Position numbers and translations under genes: made by a program
Source: Agrobacterium cavarae
GTDB taxonomy: Bacteria > Pseudomonadota > Alphaproteobacteria > Rhizobiales > Rhizobiaceae
Length of the DNA: 64,000 nucleotides
Direction: 5' to 3'
Assembly: GCF_004310285.1 (NCBI RefSeq)
Contig: NZ_SISF01000029.1
Location: forward strand, 225,412 to 289,411
Notes under the pieces: generated by a model
The model's database searches: none
What the model was told of the DNA's origin: nothing
What the model saw: only the letters and a program-made list of their open reading frames with translations
Part shown: positions 8,027-17,438 of the stretch, piece after piece
Numbering within the stretch: position 1 is the stretch's first letter
How the letters are laid out: the number at the start of each line of letters is the position of its first letter

Positions 8027-9562
8027 ATGACTGACATGACGCGTCGTGGCGTACTGGGACTAGGTGCGGCTACTGTTCTGACCGGCATTCTTGCCGGACG
8101 AATTTCGGTTCAGGCCGCAGAAACGAATACTCTGACGATTGCCTTCAATTCCAACCTGCCATCCTTCGACGGGACGGTAGGGCTATCGGGCGTGAACCCG
8201 GCAATCCAGGCGATCTATCGCTCGATTTACGATCAATATATCGGCCAGAAGCCGGATCTTTCCTTCGAGCCTGGGTTGTTGACCGACTGGGGCTGGAACG
8301 ACGATAAGACCAAGGTCTGGATGGATGTGCGCGAAGGTGTGAAGTGGCATGACGGCTCGGACTTCACCCCAGAAGATATCGTCTGGTCGCTGACCCGCGC
8401 CGGCAAGCCAGACAGCGGCAATCCTGTCGCGAGCGTCTGGGCCAGCATCGGCAACTACAAGGTCGAAGGCAAGCGGATCACCGCCGACGTTCTCAACTTC
8501 GATCCGACGATTTTCAAGTGGATGGCCTTCCTGACTGGCTATGTGCTGCCCAAGGCCTATTACGAAAAGGTCGGTGCGGAAGGCTTTGAAAAGAAGCCTG
8601 TCGGCACAGGCCCCTACATGTTCGACGCCTATGAGGGCAACTCCTTCCTGCGCCTCAAGGCCAACCCAAACTACTGGGGCGGCAAGCCCGCCTTCGAAAC
8701 CGTCATTTTCAAATTCGTCACCGATCCGACGAGCCGTGTCGCCGAAATTGAATCCGGTTCTTCCGATGTCACGCTCGAAATTCCTTATGAGGAATTCGAC
8801 CGACTGAAGGCGAAGAAGGGCCTCGCCGGCGTCTCATCGCCGATCTCGGATATCGGCATGATCTTCATCACCAATGTCGAACCCATGCTGGACAAGAATG
8901 TTCGACTGGCGGCTCATCACGCCATCGACAAGGCCGGTATTGTCAAAAAGCTCCTGCGTGGCTACGGCGTTCCGATCGACACATTGGAAGCTCCGGAATA
9001 CGAAGCCTATGACGCTTCGATCAAGGTCGGCTACGACCCGCAGAAGGCTGCCGAGCTTCTCAAGGCTTCCGGTTATTCCAAGGACAAACCGGTCAAGTTC
9101 AAGATCCAGACGACACGCGGTCTCAAGCCCAAGGATTACGAGATGATCCAGGCAATCGTCGGCATGTGGCGCAGGGTTGGCATCGAGGCCGAGATCGAAG
9201 TCTACGAGGTGGCGAAGCACTTTGAGCTGCGCGCCGGTCACAAGCTCGCGCCTGCGGCTTTCTACAATTGGGGCAACGCGATCGGCGACCCCACGACATC
9301 GACCGGCTTCGCCATGTTCTCCAAGTCGCCGCACTCGGCCTGGAAAAGTGACGATGTCGACGCCCTCATTGGCCCGCTTTGGGGCGAGAAGGACGAGGCC
9401 AAGCGTATCGCCGGTTGGAAGGCAGCCGACACGTATATTGCCGAGCAAGGTTACGTCATTCCGCTTTTGCAATATGTGCAGCCCATCGTTTTCAAGTCTT
9501 CGCTGAAGGTGACGCCGAATGTTTCGAGCGCGCTTCAGCCGACGCTGGTCTCCAAGGCCTGA
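8027..9562 (+). CDS. Oligopeptide-type ABC transporter substrate-binding protein
   Basis: Periplasmic binding protein of family 5 (511 aa), delivering ligand to the permeases encoded downstream. The N terminus MTDMTRRGVLGLGAA with a hydrophobic stretch and AxA-like end (VQAAET) is a twin-arginine-type signal. Typical family 5 features are the DGTVGLSGVNPAIQAIYRSI start, GVKWHDGSDFTPEDIVWSL, and the GTGPYMFDAYEGNSFLRLKAN segment. Ligands in this family include peptides, opines, sugars and nickel, so substrate is open. Start ATG 8027 follows AGGAG at good spacing. It is first gene of a five-gene transporter operon. Confidence 0.92.
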   Translation: MTDMTRRGVLGLGAATVLTGILAGRISVQAAETNTLTIAFNSNLPSFDGTVGLSGVNPAIQAIYRSIYDQYIGQKPDLSFEPGLLTDWGWNDDKTKVWMDVREGVKWHDGSDFTPEDIVWSLTRAGKPDSGNPVASVWASIGNYKVEGKRITADVLNFDPTIFKWMAFLTGYVLPKAYYEKVGAEGFEKKPVGTGPYMFDAYEGNSFLRLKANPNYWGGKPAFETVIFKFVTDPTSRVAEIESGSSDVTLEIPYEEFDRLKAKKGLAGVSSPISDIGMIFITNVEPMLDKNVRLAAHHAIDKAGIVKKLLRGYGVPIDTLEAPEYEAYDASIKVGYDPQKAAELLKASGYSKDKPVKFKIQTTRGLKPKDYEMIQAIVGMWRRVGIEAEIEVYEVAKHFELRAGHKLAPAAFYNWGNAIGDPTTSTGFAMFSKSPHSAWKSDDVDALIGPLWGEKDEAKRIAGWKAADTYIAEQGYVIPLLQYVQPIVFKSSLKVTPNVSSALQPTLVSKA

Positions 9563-9670
9563 CGAGATAGAGCAGCGTTGCGTCGCGTTCGTCGTGGCGC
9601 TGCTCGCCCCTGTTCGCAGGACCGCGCGTCTGGCAGCCGCCGACGCTGACGGCAACAGGAAGGTTTGATC

Positions 9671-10681
9671 ATGACCGTTTCCGATCTTCTCAATCGTCTT
9701 ATAATGGCGGTGCTGACGCTCATGGGCGTCGCCGTCATCGTTTTCTGTCTGCTGCGCATCGTGCCGGGCGACCCGGTCGCCATGATGATTTCGCCGAGTG
9801 CGACGCCCGCCGACATTGCAGCGCTGCGCGCCCATTACGGGCTCGATCTCGGTCTGGCGCAGCAATTCGCCATCTGGTTCGGCGATGTCTTGAAGGGTGA
9901 TTTCGGCACGTCGATCTCGCAACGCCGCGATGTCCTGGAACTGATCGGTGGCCGCTTGCCGGCGACGCTCGAACTCGCCTTTGCCGCGCTTGTTTTCGGG
10001 GTTCTCACCGGTGGCATGATTGCGGTTCTCGGCGCACTCGCGCGCGGCACAAAGCTCGATCCTGCGCTGGATTTTATCAACGGGCTGTTTCTTGCCGTAC
10101 CAGATTTCGTCTGGGCGCTGGCGCTTGTCCTCTTACTTGGTGTGTTTTGGCCAGTCTTCCCGTTGTCCGGGCGTATCGATCCGGGGCTGACGACGGACTT
10201 CCACACGGATTTCTACCTGATCGAGAGCCTGGTTACGTTCAAATTCCCGGCTTTCGCTGACATCCTTGCCCACATGGTGATGCCCATGCTGGCGCTCGGC
10301 CTACCCTTGGCAGCCATTGTCGTGCGCACGCTGAAGGAAGCGCTCGCGGAAGCCATGGTGCAAGATTACGTGCTGCTGGCGCGGCTGAAAGGGATGTCGC
10401 CACTTCGGCTGGTGCTTCAGGAGGCACTGCGCAATGCCGTCGGGCCAACGCTGACGCTTACAGGCGTTCAGTTCACCTTCATGATTGGCGGCACGGTCAT
10501 CGTGGAGCGCATCTTTTCCTATCCGGGCCTTGGCAACATGGCGATCGACGCGGTCATCAACCGCGATCTGCCGCTGATCCAGGGCATCGTGCTGACCTTC
10601 GGCGCGATCTTCATTCTGGTGAATATCCTGGTCGATCTCATCGCGGCATGGCTGAACCCGAGGAGCGCCGCTCATGGGTGA
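9671..10681 (+). CDS. Peptide-type ABC transporter permease (DppB-like)
   Basis: Inner-membrane permease (336 aa) with an N-terminal membrane helix (LIMAVLTLMGVAVIVFCLL), the DppB/OppB hallmark RIVPGDPVAMMI and five further hydrophobic segments. The EAA loop that contacts the ATPases appears as LVLQEALRNAVGPTLTLTG. ATG 9671 is preceded by AGGAAGG and is preferred to the TTG at 9665. It overlaps the second permease by eight bases. Confidence 0.93.
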   Translation: MTVSDLLNRLIMAVLTLMGVAVIVFCLLRIVPGDPVAMMISPSATPADIAALRAHYGLDLGLAQQFAIWFGDVLKGDFGTSISQRRDVLELIGGRLPATLELAFAALVFGVLTGGMIAVLGALARGTKLDPALDFINGLFLAVPDFVWALALVLLLGVFWPVFPLSGRIDPGLTTDFHTDFYLIESLVTFKFPAFADILAHMVMPMLALGLPLAAIVVRTLKEALAEAMVQDYVLLARLKGMSPLRLVLQEALRNAVGPTLTLTGVQFTFMIGGTVIVERIFSYPGLGNMAIDAVINRDLPLIQGIVLTFGAIFILVNILVDLIAAWLNPRSAAHG

Positions 10682-11582
10682 GATGTCAAAGACCGCAACC
10701 ACCGTGGACACAGCTTTCCGTTTCCGGAGTCTGCCGATGAAGACCATCAAACCGCTTTTGCGTGAACCGCGGGTGGTGATCGCCGGCGGCTTCCTCCTCA
10801 TCCTGTTGCTCATCGCGCTTTTCGCGCCCTACATCGCACCGAAAGACCCGCTTGAGCAGGATCTGATGTTGGGCAACATGCCACCCGCAAACTATCCGGG
10901 GGCAGAGCCCGGCTACTATCTCGGCACCGATGACCTTGGCCGTGACGTTCTTTCCCGTGTGCTCTACGGATCACGGATAGCGCTGACCGTTGCATTCGTT
11001 GCCGCCAGCCTGTCTGCCATCATAGGAACGCTGCTTGGCCTCGCCGCCGGTTGGTATGGCGGGTGGGCGGATCGCGTCATCTCACGCCTTGTCGATATCT
11101 GGATGGCCTTCCCGCCGGTGCTTCTTTCCGTACTGCTGGTAGCGGTCATGGGCTCAGGCCTTCACTCGGTCATCGCCGCGATCGTCATCATCGACTGGAC
11201 GCGCTTCTGTCGTGTTGTGCGGGCCGAGACGATGGCGCAGGCACGCCTTGATTATGTGATGGCCGCTCAGACGATCGGTTTTTCCCGCAGCCATATTTTA
11301 TGGCGTGAGATTTTGCCGAACGTGGCGCCCGTCCTCATTGCTCTTGTCAGCCTTGAAATGGGCATTGCCGTCATCGTCGAAGCGATCCTTTCTTTCGTCG
11401 GCCTGTCGCTTTCTTCGGACATCCCGACATGGGGCGGTATGATCGCCCAAGGTCGCCAGATGATCCACCAGGGATGGTGGGTGTTCGTCTTTCCTCTCCT
11501 CGCGCTCTTCGTCACCGTTCTCGCCTTCAATCAACTCGGCAACGGTCTGCGCACGGCGCTCGACCCGGTGATGCGCCGATGA
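10674..11582 (+). CDS. Peptide-type ABC transporter permease (DppC-like)
   Basis: Second permease (302 aa) of the importer, with six predicted membrane segments, the DppC-type periplasmic motif YYLGTDDLGRDVLSRVLYGS and an EAA loop at REILPNVAPVLIALVSLEMG. It overlaps the preceding permease by eight bases and the following ATPase by four bases (ATGA), so translation is probably coupled through the operon. Confidence 0.93.
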   Translation: MGEMSKTATTVDTAFRFRSLPMKTIKPLLREPRVVIAGGFLLILLLIALFAPYIAPKDPLEQDLMLGNMPPANYPGAEPGYYLGTDDLGRDVLSRVLYGSRIALTVAFVAASLSAIIGTLLGLAAGWYGGWADRVISRLVDIWMAFPPVLLSVLLVAVMGSGLHSVIAAIVIIDWTRFCRVVRAETMAQARLDYVMAAQTIGFSRSHILWREILPNVAPVLIALVSLEMGIAVIVEAILSFVGLSLSSDIPTWGGMIAQGRQMIHQGWWVFVFPLLALFVTVLAFNQLGNGLRTALDPVMRR

Positions 11583-12451
11583 CCCAGTCGTTTGTTGCTA
11601 TTCAAGGCCTCAGTGCCATCTCCACGCGTGATGCCGGCGCGCCAGTCCTTCGCGACGTTTCGCTCACCCTGGAAAAGGGGGAGGTCCGCGGTCTCGTGGG
11701 TGAATCGGGCGCCGGGAAATCCACCATCGCCAAAGCGCTGCTCGGCATTTTGCCGTCCACCGTCAAAATTACCGGCGGCTTCATCCGTTTCGAGGGGCGT
11801 GACCTCCTTTCCATGCCGCGCCGAGAACTCGCCGATATCATGGGTCGCGACATCTCGCTGATACCGCAAGACCCGCAAACGGCACTCAACCCGGCGCGGC
11901 GGATCGAGGCGCAATTGACCGATGGGCTAAGGCTGAGGCTTGGTATGGGCAAGACGGATGCCCATCAGCGTGCACTTCAACTTCTCGACGAAGTACAGAT
12001 CCGTGATCCAAAGCGGGTGCTGAATGCCTATCCGCATGAACTGTCCGGGGGCATGCGCCAGCGTATTCTAATCGCATCGGCCTTTGCGTTGAATCCCAAG
12101 CTCGTTGTCGCCGACGAGCCGACAACCGCGCTTGACGTCACTGTACAAAAGGAAATCCTGCGTCTCATCCGTCGTATGCAGGAAGCCCATGGAACCGCGG
12201 TGATCTTCGTAACCCATGACCTCGGTGTCGTGGCAAAGATCTGTGACAGCGTGACACTTCTCTACGCAGGCAAGGTGATCGAAGATGGCAAGACCCGCGA
12301 TCTGCTGACCGCACCAGAGCATGCCTACACCAGTGCATTGATCGCAGCTGGACCACGCTACGATCGACCTGATGCAGGGCTTGAGCCCGTGCCTGAAGCT
12401 GTGTTCCGTCAATTGCGCGCTGAAATCGGCATCGCCGAGGGGAGAGTGTGA
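11579..12451 (+). CDS. Peptide-type ABC transporter ATPase (DppD-like)
   Basis: Nucleotide-binding subunit (290 aa): Walker A GESGAGKST, Q-loop in SLIPQDPQTALNP, signature LSGGMRQR and Walker B LVVADEPTTALD followed by the H-loop FVTHDLG. It ends with the oligopeptide-transporter C-terminal region. The ATG at 11579 overlaps the upstream TGA; in-frame sequence further upstream lies inside the permease gene and is not used. It pairs with the second ATPase next door as in Dpp/Opp systems. Confidence 0.93.
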   Translation: MTQSFVAIQGLSAISTRDAGAPVLRDVSLTLEKGEVRGLVGESGAGKSTIAKALLGILPSTVKITGGFIRFEGRDLLSMPRRELADIMGRDISLIPQDPQTALNPARRIEAQLTDGLRLRLGMGKTDAHQRALQLLDEVQIRDPKRVLNAYPHELSGGMRQRILIASAFALNPKLVVADEPTTALDVTVQKEILRLIRRMQEAHGTAVIFVTHDLGVVAKICDSVTLLYAGKVIEDGKTRDLLTAPEHAYTSALIAAGPRYDRPDAGLEPVPEAVFRQLRAEIGIAEGRV

Positions 12452-12452
12452 A

Positions 12453-13298
12453 ATGAGCGATCTTCTCTTTGAAGCGAAGGGCATCGAAGTCACTTACGGC
12501 GCGAGCAAGGGGCTTTTTGGTCGTGGCCGCGCCGGCGCTCGTGTCCTGCACGGCGTCGATGTGTCGATCAGGCGTGGGGAGACAGTCGGCATTGTCGGGG
12601 AGTCTGGCTCGGGCAAGACGACGCTTGGCCGCGCGCTTCTGAAACTGGTCCCTGTCTCAGCCGGAACTATTCGTTTCGAGGGGCAGGACATCACCGGCTT
12701 GTCGCCTGAGGCTATGCGGCCCTTGCGCCGGCGTATGCAGATGATCTTCCAGGATCCGATGGCATCTCTCAATCCGCGTCATACTATTCGTCGTATCCTC
12801 ACGGAGCCGCTCTTCCTGCATGGTCTTGCGAGCGACCGCCGCGACGCCGAGCGTCAGGTGCGTGCCATTCTTGACCGCGTGTCACTGCCTGCCGTGATGC
12901 TGGAACGCGCGCCGCATGAGTTGTCTGGCGGTCAGCGTCAGCGCGTCGGTATTGCGCGCGCCGTGCTGATGAAACCAGATTTCGTGCTTGCCGATGAGGT
13001 CGTGTCCGGTCTTGACGTCTCGACGCAGGCGCAGGTGTTGAATCTGCTGAAAGAGCTATCGCAGGAGATGGGTCTCGCCATGGCCTTCATCAGCCATGAC
13101 CTGTCGGTCATCCGCGCGATCTGCGACCGCGTTACCGTGATGCGGTTTGGGGAAGTGGTGGAGGAGGGGAGATGTGGACCTGTGTTTGATGCCCCCAAAA
13201 CGCCCTATACGCGCCTGCTGCTTGACGCCATCCCGCTTCCAGAGATCGATGACGGCTGGCTGACACGGCCGCCACCTGTGCTTGAGCCAGCCGCGTGA
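12453..13298 (+). CDS. Peptide-type ABC transporter ATPase (DppF-like)
   Basis: Second nucleotide-binding subunit (281 aa): Walker A GESGSGKTT, Q-loop MIFQDPMASLNPR, signature LSGGQRQRVGIARA and Walker B region FVLADEVVSGLD, where the usual Pro-Thr after the catalytic Glu is Val-Val but the Asp-Glu pair is intact; the H-loop is FISHDLSV. The C-terminal oligopeptide motif PYTRLLLDAIP is present. It starts two bases after the preceding stop. Confidence 0.93.
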   Translation: MSDLLFEAKGIEVTYGASKGLFGRGRAGARVLHGVDVSIRRGETVGIVGESGSGKTTLGRALLKLVPVSAGTIRFEGQDITGLSPEAMRPLRRRMQMIFQDPMASLNPRHTIRRILTEPLFLHGLASDRRDAERQVRAILDRVSLPAVMLERAPHELSGGQRQRVGIARAVLMKPDFVLADEVVSGLDVSTQAQVLNLLKELSQEMGLAMAFISHDLSVIRAICDRVTVMRFGEVVEEGRCGPVFDAPKTPYTRLLLDAIPLPEIDDGWLTRPPPVLEPAA

Positions 13299-13350
13299 TA
13301 GCCGCATCTAAACTCGCAGAACAAGACCGCAGCCTGATCGGAGACGTGTC

Positions 13351-13899
13351 ATGACAGCTTCCACCCAAAAAGGCCTTCCAGGCCTCGTCGGCCACGACCA
13401 CACCGGGCTCACGGTGCCGAACCTCGATGAGGCTATCGACTTCTTCGACCGGGTGCTCGGGTGCATCCATGTGCTCACCTTCGGCCCTATCGGCGATCCG
13501 GACGGGAGTTTCATGACCGAGGCACTCGGCGTTCATCCGCGCGCGCGTATCGAACGTGCCGCCATGATCCGCTGCGGCAACGGCTCGAACCTCGAGCTCT
13601 TCGAATACTCCGCACCCGACCAGCGGGATTTAAAGCAGAAGAACAGTGACATAGGTGCGTTTCATATCGCTTTCTATGTTCGAGACATCGCCGCTGCGAA
13701 GGCCTATCTGGACAAGATGGGCGTTGAGACCCGGCTAGGCCCCCTCCCTATTCAGGACGGCCCGATCGCCGGCCAATCAATCCTATATTTTCAGGCGCCC
13801 TGGGGCTTGCAGTTCGAGGCGATCAGTTATCCGAACGGTATGGCGTATGAGAGCACGAGCCCGGTCCTGTTGTGGAACCCGGAGCAGCCAGCCACGTGA
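13351..13899 (+). CDS. VOC-superfamily (glyoxalase/dioxygenase-like) protein
   Basis: Soluble metal-enzyme-like protein of 182 residues with one vicinal-oxygen-chelate module: VGHDHTGLTVPNLDEAIDFF at the N terminus, followed by NGSNLELFEY, then GAFHIAFYVRDIAAAKAYL and a final LQFEAISYPNG. Candidate metal ligands are the His in HTGLTV, the Glu in LELFEY, the His in FHIAFY and the Glu in FEAISY. It lies 52 bases downstream of the transporter on the same strand with GGAGAC before the ATG, so it is probably co-transcribed and acts on the imported compound or a product of it. The reaction cannot be named. Confidence 0.8.
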   Translation: MTASTQKGLPGLVGHDHTGLTVPNLDEAIDFFDRVLGCIHVLTFGPIGDPDGSFMTEALGVHPRARIERAAMIRCGNGSNLELFEYSAPDQRDLKQKNSDIGAFHIAFYVRDIAAAKAYLDKMGVETRLGPLPIQDGPIAGQSILYFQAPWGLQFEAISYPNGMAYESTSPVLLWNPEQPAT

Positions 13900-14249
13900 G
13901 CGGCAAGAGAGCAGTAAGGCCTGGCCAGCGGACCTTATGTCGGCTCCGTTATGTGCCGCCCGGTTGTTTCGTCGTCGTTGCGACCTTCGCGCCACTACGA
14001 AAGAGGGGTGGAGTACATCGAAGAAGGGCTGCTGTATCGGGACATACAGCTACCTAACATTAGACCAGCCAATCCGGCATCGGTCTGAAGATCGGAATCG
14101 ATTTTCAGAAAATGACGACGCGTCGATCGGCGCCGACGGGATCTTTGATGCGTCTGAAAGAACGCGCGGCACTCGGGTAGGACAAGCAGAGGCGGGGGTA
14201 CAATAGTCGCCCCCGCCTCAAAAGGCAGATCGCTATCTCTGTTCAGACT
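13900..14249. other. Intergenic gap between convergent genes
   Basis: No credible gene is seen in these 350 bases between the VOC gene and the end of poxB. The only structured element is the 10-bp stem-loop at 14189-14219. Open frames here lack ribosome binding sites and run into neighbouring genes. Confidence 0.6.
14189..14219 (-). terminator. GC-rich stem-loop, likely terminator of poxB
   Basis: Perfect 10-bp stem, GAGGCGGGGG and CCCCCGCCTC, with an 11-base loop, 31 bases past the poxB stop and in the gap between convergent genes. It lacks a clear T-run in either direction, so it may act as a transcription barrier or mRNA 3' end stabiliser. Confidence 0.55.
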
Positions 14250-15971
14250 TCATGGAAGAAGGGTGTTCTTGAGCATATCGACGACGCCCGCCGCACGTTT
14301 AGGGCCGGAGAGAATTCCCTTCGCCGAATAGAGCGCCATTCCAAACACTTGTCCCGCTTCCACTTTTGGGGGCATGACCAATTCGTCGCGGACGGTCACG
14401 ACATCGAGCAGGGCGGGACCCGGTTCGGCGAGCCACGCTTTAACGGCGTCCTCCAGGCCATCTGGATGCTCGATCCGCCGGCCCCACCAGCCCATCGATT
14501 CCGCCATCCTGCCGAAATCTGGATTTTGTAGCTCGGTGAAGGTATCGAGTAGACCTTCCACTTTTTGCTCGATCTCGACAAATCCGAGCGTGCCATTGTT
14601 GAAAACGACAACCTTGATCGGTAACTCTTCCTGCACCGCGGTCAGCATGTCGCCAAGCAGCATCGTCAGGCCGCCATCTCCGGACATGGAGATCACTTGC
14701 CTGCCTGGGTAGGCGGCCTGCGCGCCCAGCGCCTGTGGCATCGCGTTTGCCATCGTGCCATGGCTCAAGCTTACGATTGTACGGTTTGTGCCAGTCGAAG
14801 GGATGTGGCGAAGGCACCAGACCATCGGCGATCCGCCATCGGCAGTGAAGACAGCGTCTTGTGCGGCGTGCTGTCCAATCAGCCCGGTCAGATATTGCGG
14901 GTGGATAACATCCCGATGACCAGATGTTTGACGTGCGTCGAGGGCCTTCTCGGCTTTATGCGTGTGTGACAGGGAGTGGTCCAGGAAGCTGCGGTCATCG
15001 CGAGGCTTAACCAGCGGGATCAATGCCTGGAGCGTGTCCACGATCGTCCCGACTGCCGCGATGTCGACTGGATGACGGCGCCCCAAATGAGTGCCGTTGA
15101 CGTCGATCTGGATGATTGTCGCTTTGGTCGGGTAGAATTGCCGCCATGCGAAATCGCAGCCAAGCAGCAGAAGCGTATCGCAATCCATGATCGCCTGGTA
15201 ACCGCCCGCCGTTCCGAACACCCCCGTCATTCCCACGTCATAGGGATTGTCATGTTCGAGGAAGTCCTTCGCACGGCTTGTACGAGCCACCGGAGCCTTC
15301 AGACGCTCAGCCAGAGCGAGAACTTCGCCATGCGCCTTCTCACAGCCAGAGCCACCATAGATAGCAATCTTCTTGCCGGTGTTGAGTGCCTCCGCGATCT
15401 GTTGCAACTCGGCGTCGGATGGGCGCATCACCGGTTGGGCACGGTGGACGGTGAAATCGGGTTCATCGGGGGCTGCCGCTTGCGACACGTCGACGGGAAC
15501 GATCAGAACCGCTACGCCGCGTTTCGATAGTGCAGCTTGCGCAGCCATGGCTGTCATTCGCTTGGCTTGCGCGGGCGTACGGATTTCTTCGCAGAAGACA
15601 GTTCCTTTGGCATAGACGGATTTGAAATCGACCTCTTGCGGAAATTCAAATCCAAGTTCGTCCTGCACAATTTGGCTGGCGATCAGCACAACCGGGGCAC
15701 GGTTTCGATTGGATTCCCAGACACCGTTGATGAAATGAAGGCTGCCCGGCCCGCACGATCCGGCACACATGGCAAGTTCACCGGTCAACAGAGCGTCGGC
15801 CCCGGCGGCAAATGCCCCGGCCTCCTCGTGCCGGACATGCACCCATCGTATGTCGCTTCGGCGAATGGCATCGGTTACGTAATTCAATGTGTCGCCCGGC
15901 ACACCATAGCATCGCTTTGCTCCAGCGGCGGACAGGGTCTCTACTATCACATCAGCTACACGTCTCGTCAT
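14250..15971 (-). CDS. poxB: Thiamine-diphosphate-dependent pyruvate oxidase (PoxB-like)
   Basis: Enzyme of 573 residues expected to oxidise pyruvate to acetate and CO2 and pass electrons to quinone, acting at the inner membrane face. Order: N-terminal pyrimidine-binding domain with the cofactor-activating glutamate in VHVRHEEAGAFAAG (about Glu50); central FAD/transhydrogenase-like domain; C-terminal pyrophosphate domain with ISMSGDGGLTMLLGDML ending in VVFNNGTLG, the GDG-N thiamine motif. Similarity in layout to PoxB is stronger than to acetolactate synthase because of GVPGDTLNYVTDAIRR and the C-terminal tail. It is monocistronic, with a stem-loop downstream and a 210-base gap upstream to the FUSC gene. 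Other TPP oxidases remain possible. Confidence 0.87.
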   Translation of the reverse strand: MTRRVADVIVETLSAAGAKRCYGVPGDTLNYVTDAIRRSDIRWVHVRHEEAGAFAAGADALLTGELAMCAGSCGPGSLHFINGVWESNRNRAPVVLIASQIVQDELGFEFPQEVDFKSVYAKGTVFCEEIRTPAQAKRMTAMAAQAALSKRGVAVLIVPVDVSQAAAPDEPDFTVHRAQPVMRPSDAELQQIAEALNTGKKIAIYGGSGCEKAHGEVLALAERLKAPVARTSRAKDFLEHDNPYDVGMTGVFGTAGGYQAIMDCDTLLLLGCDFAWRQFYPTKATIIQIDVNGTHLGRRHPVDIAAVGTIVDTLQALIPLVKPRDDRSFLDHSLSHTHKAEKALDARQTSGHRDVIHPQYLTGLIGQHAAQDAVFTADGGSPMVWCLRHIPSTGTNRTIVSLSHGTMANAMPQALGAQAAYPGRQVISMSGDGGLTMLLGDMLTAVQEELPIKVVVFNNGTLGFVEIEQKVEGLLDTFTELQNPDFGRMAESMGWWGRRIEHPDGLEDAVKAWLAEPGPALLDVVTVRDELVMPPKVEAGQVFGMALYSAKGILSGPKRAAGVVDMLKNTLLP

Positions 15972-16181
15972 AACAAATTCCTATAAAAAAACTTTCTGAC
16001 GCTGGATGAATCCTACGTGCAAGGATTGGTTCCTCACGGAAAATACGTTGTGTATAGGTGTCCAAGGCATTGCTTATGCTGCTAATAATACAGATGTGAA
16101 CGCCGATTTACGGAGCCCGAGCATTGCTATCCTGCGCGCATATGGTTCACCTGACGACCGTGTTTTAAAGGAGCAGCCGAG

Positions 16182-17198
16182 TTGGCAACCGACAATCGGA
16201 CGGCAATCCGCGATACTGTGCGAAAAGCGTTCTATTTCGACTGGCGAGGCGCCGTCGTCGCCACGCCCGCTTTGCTCCTGCTACTGATTGTCGGCGTACT
16301 CAGTGAGGCTCATGTTCAGGCTTCGATCGCGGCAGGTGCAGCCTTCGCAACGGGCTTCGGAGCGACTAAGCGTGTCCGCCATAAACGTCTGGATGCGATG
16401 CTGCTTACCGGTGCCGGGATGACGGCAGCCAGCATCCTGGGGACCATGGCGGGCCAGGACCCTTTTTTTGAACTCATCGTGACAATGCTGATGGGCGGAT
16501 TGTGTGGCGCTCTCATCCGTTGGGACACCGCGCTCTGGTGGGTGTGGTTGCAGATTATCATCGCGTTCCTCCTGGCGGCGCACTACCCCGGCGACCTGAC
16601 GGACGGTGTCAGTCGGGCAACATTGGTCGCGCTGGGCACGGGTATCCAGATGGGTATGGTCCGGCTCATGAAACTGGCTGTCGATGCACCGGAACGGGTG
16701 GCGACACCCGAAGACAATGTTCGAACCATCGATCTATGGCTACATGCCTTGCGGGCTGCAATCTGCATAGGCGTGGCACTGCTGGCCAGCCGAGGCGCTC
16801 ACATCATCCATGAATATTGGGCCCCGATGACTGCGATGATCGTCCTAAAACCTGGCCTGCGCGACACGGCTTTCCGTGGAATCGAGCGGATTGGCGGGAC
16901 CATACTCGGCATTATGATCGCAACGATCATTATCATGGCGATCGATTCACCGATAGTGAAGGTCATTGCAGCAGCCTTATTGGCCTCGGCTGCATTCGGA
17001 CTGCAGCAGGCCCGCTATGCCGTGCTCGCCACTGCTATCACTGCGACAGTCGTGTTGATGATCGCGTTGGCAGGTGGCGAAGTTTTTGGTGTCGATTGGG
17101 ATCGACTGAGCGCCACTGTGATTGGGGGAGGCGTCGCCCTTGCTGGGGCCGCCATAGCGCCGAAGCGGCAAATAAGAGCGAGGGATGACAACCTCTGA
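16182..17198 (+). CDS. FUSC-like inner-membrane protein
   Basis: Integral membrane protein (338 aa) with two blocks of hydrophobic helices (about residues 25-160 and 190-330), the second containing HIIHEYWAPMTAMIVLKPG, which resembles the fusaric acid resistance (FUSC) / aromatic acid exporter core. FUSC proteins are linked to efflux of aromatic acids, but the partners (membrane fusion protein) are absent here, and the large cytosolic domain of AaeB is missing. The start is TTG 16182 (MATDN) because AAGGAG lies eight bases before it and no better ATG is present. It is divergent from poxB. Confidence 0.72.
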   Translation: MATDNRTAIRDTVRKAFYFDWRGAVVATPALLLLLIVGVLSEAHVQASIAAGAAFATGFGATKRVRHKRLDAMLLTGAGMTAASILGTMAGQDPFFELIVTMLMGGLCGALIRWDTALWWVWLQIIIAFLLAAHYPGDLTDGVSRATLVALGTGIQMGMVRLMKLAVDAPERVATPEDNVRTIDLWLHALRAAICIGVALLASRGAHIIHEYWAPMTAMIVLKPGLRDTAFRGIERIGGTILGIMIATIIIMAIDSPIVKVIAAALLASAAFGLQQARYAVLATAITATVVLMIALAGGEVFGVDWDRLSATVIGGGVALAGAAIAPKRQIRARDDNL

Positions 17199-17438
17199 CC
17201 GCCAATGGACGTCTCCGTTGGATGCCCCTCTTGCGTCGTAAAGCCCGCACTGTTGTTCCTGTTGCTGAGACGCCCTTGTGACAAACAAATCAAGTTGCCC
17301 CCGGTGCGAAGGCTGTAAAGTCTAATACAAGACGCGTGGGCAGAGAGTTATAAGCTTCGCGTAGAATTCGAAGGAGCGAGGCATGGGACTTTAGGGCGAG
17401 AGGATCATCAAAGCATGTTCAATTTGCGCTAGGCGACG

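Noticed and set aside
13847..14206. Plus-strand open frame of about 119 codons after the VOC gene
   Set aside because: Overlaps the VOC gene end in another frame, lacks a ribosome binding site and contains the poxB stem-loop arm at its end.
16003..16031. GGAACC with a GATT 16 bases on, minus strand upstream of poxB, as an EcfG promoter
   Set aside because: The -35 part fits but the -10 lacks CGTT, so it does not meet the consensus that the DUF892 promoter matches fully.
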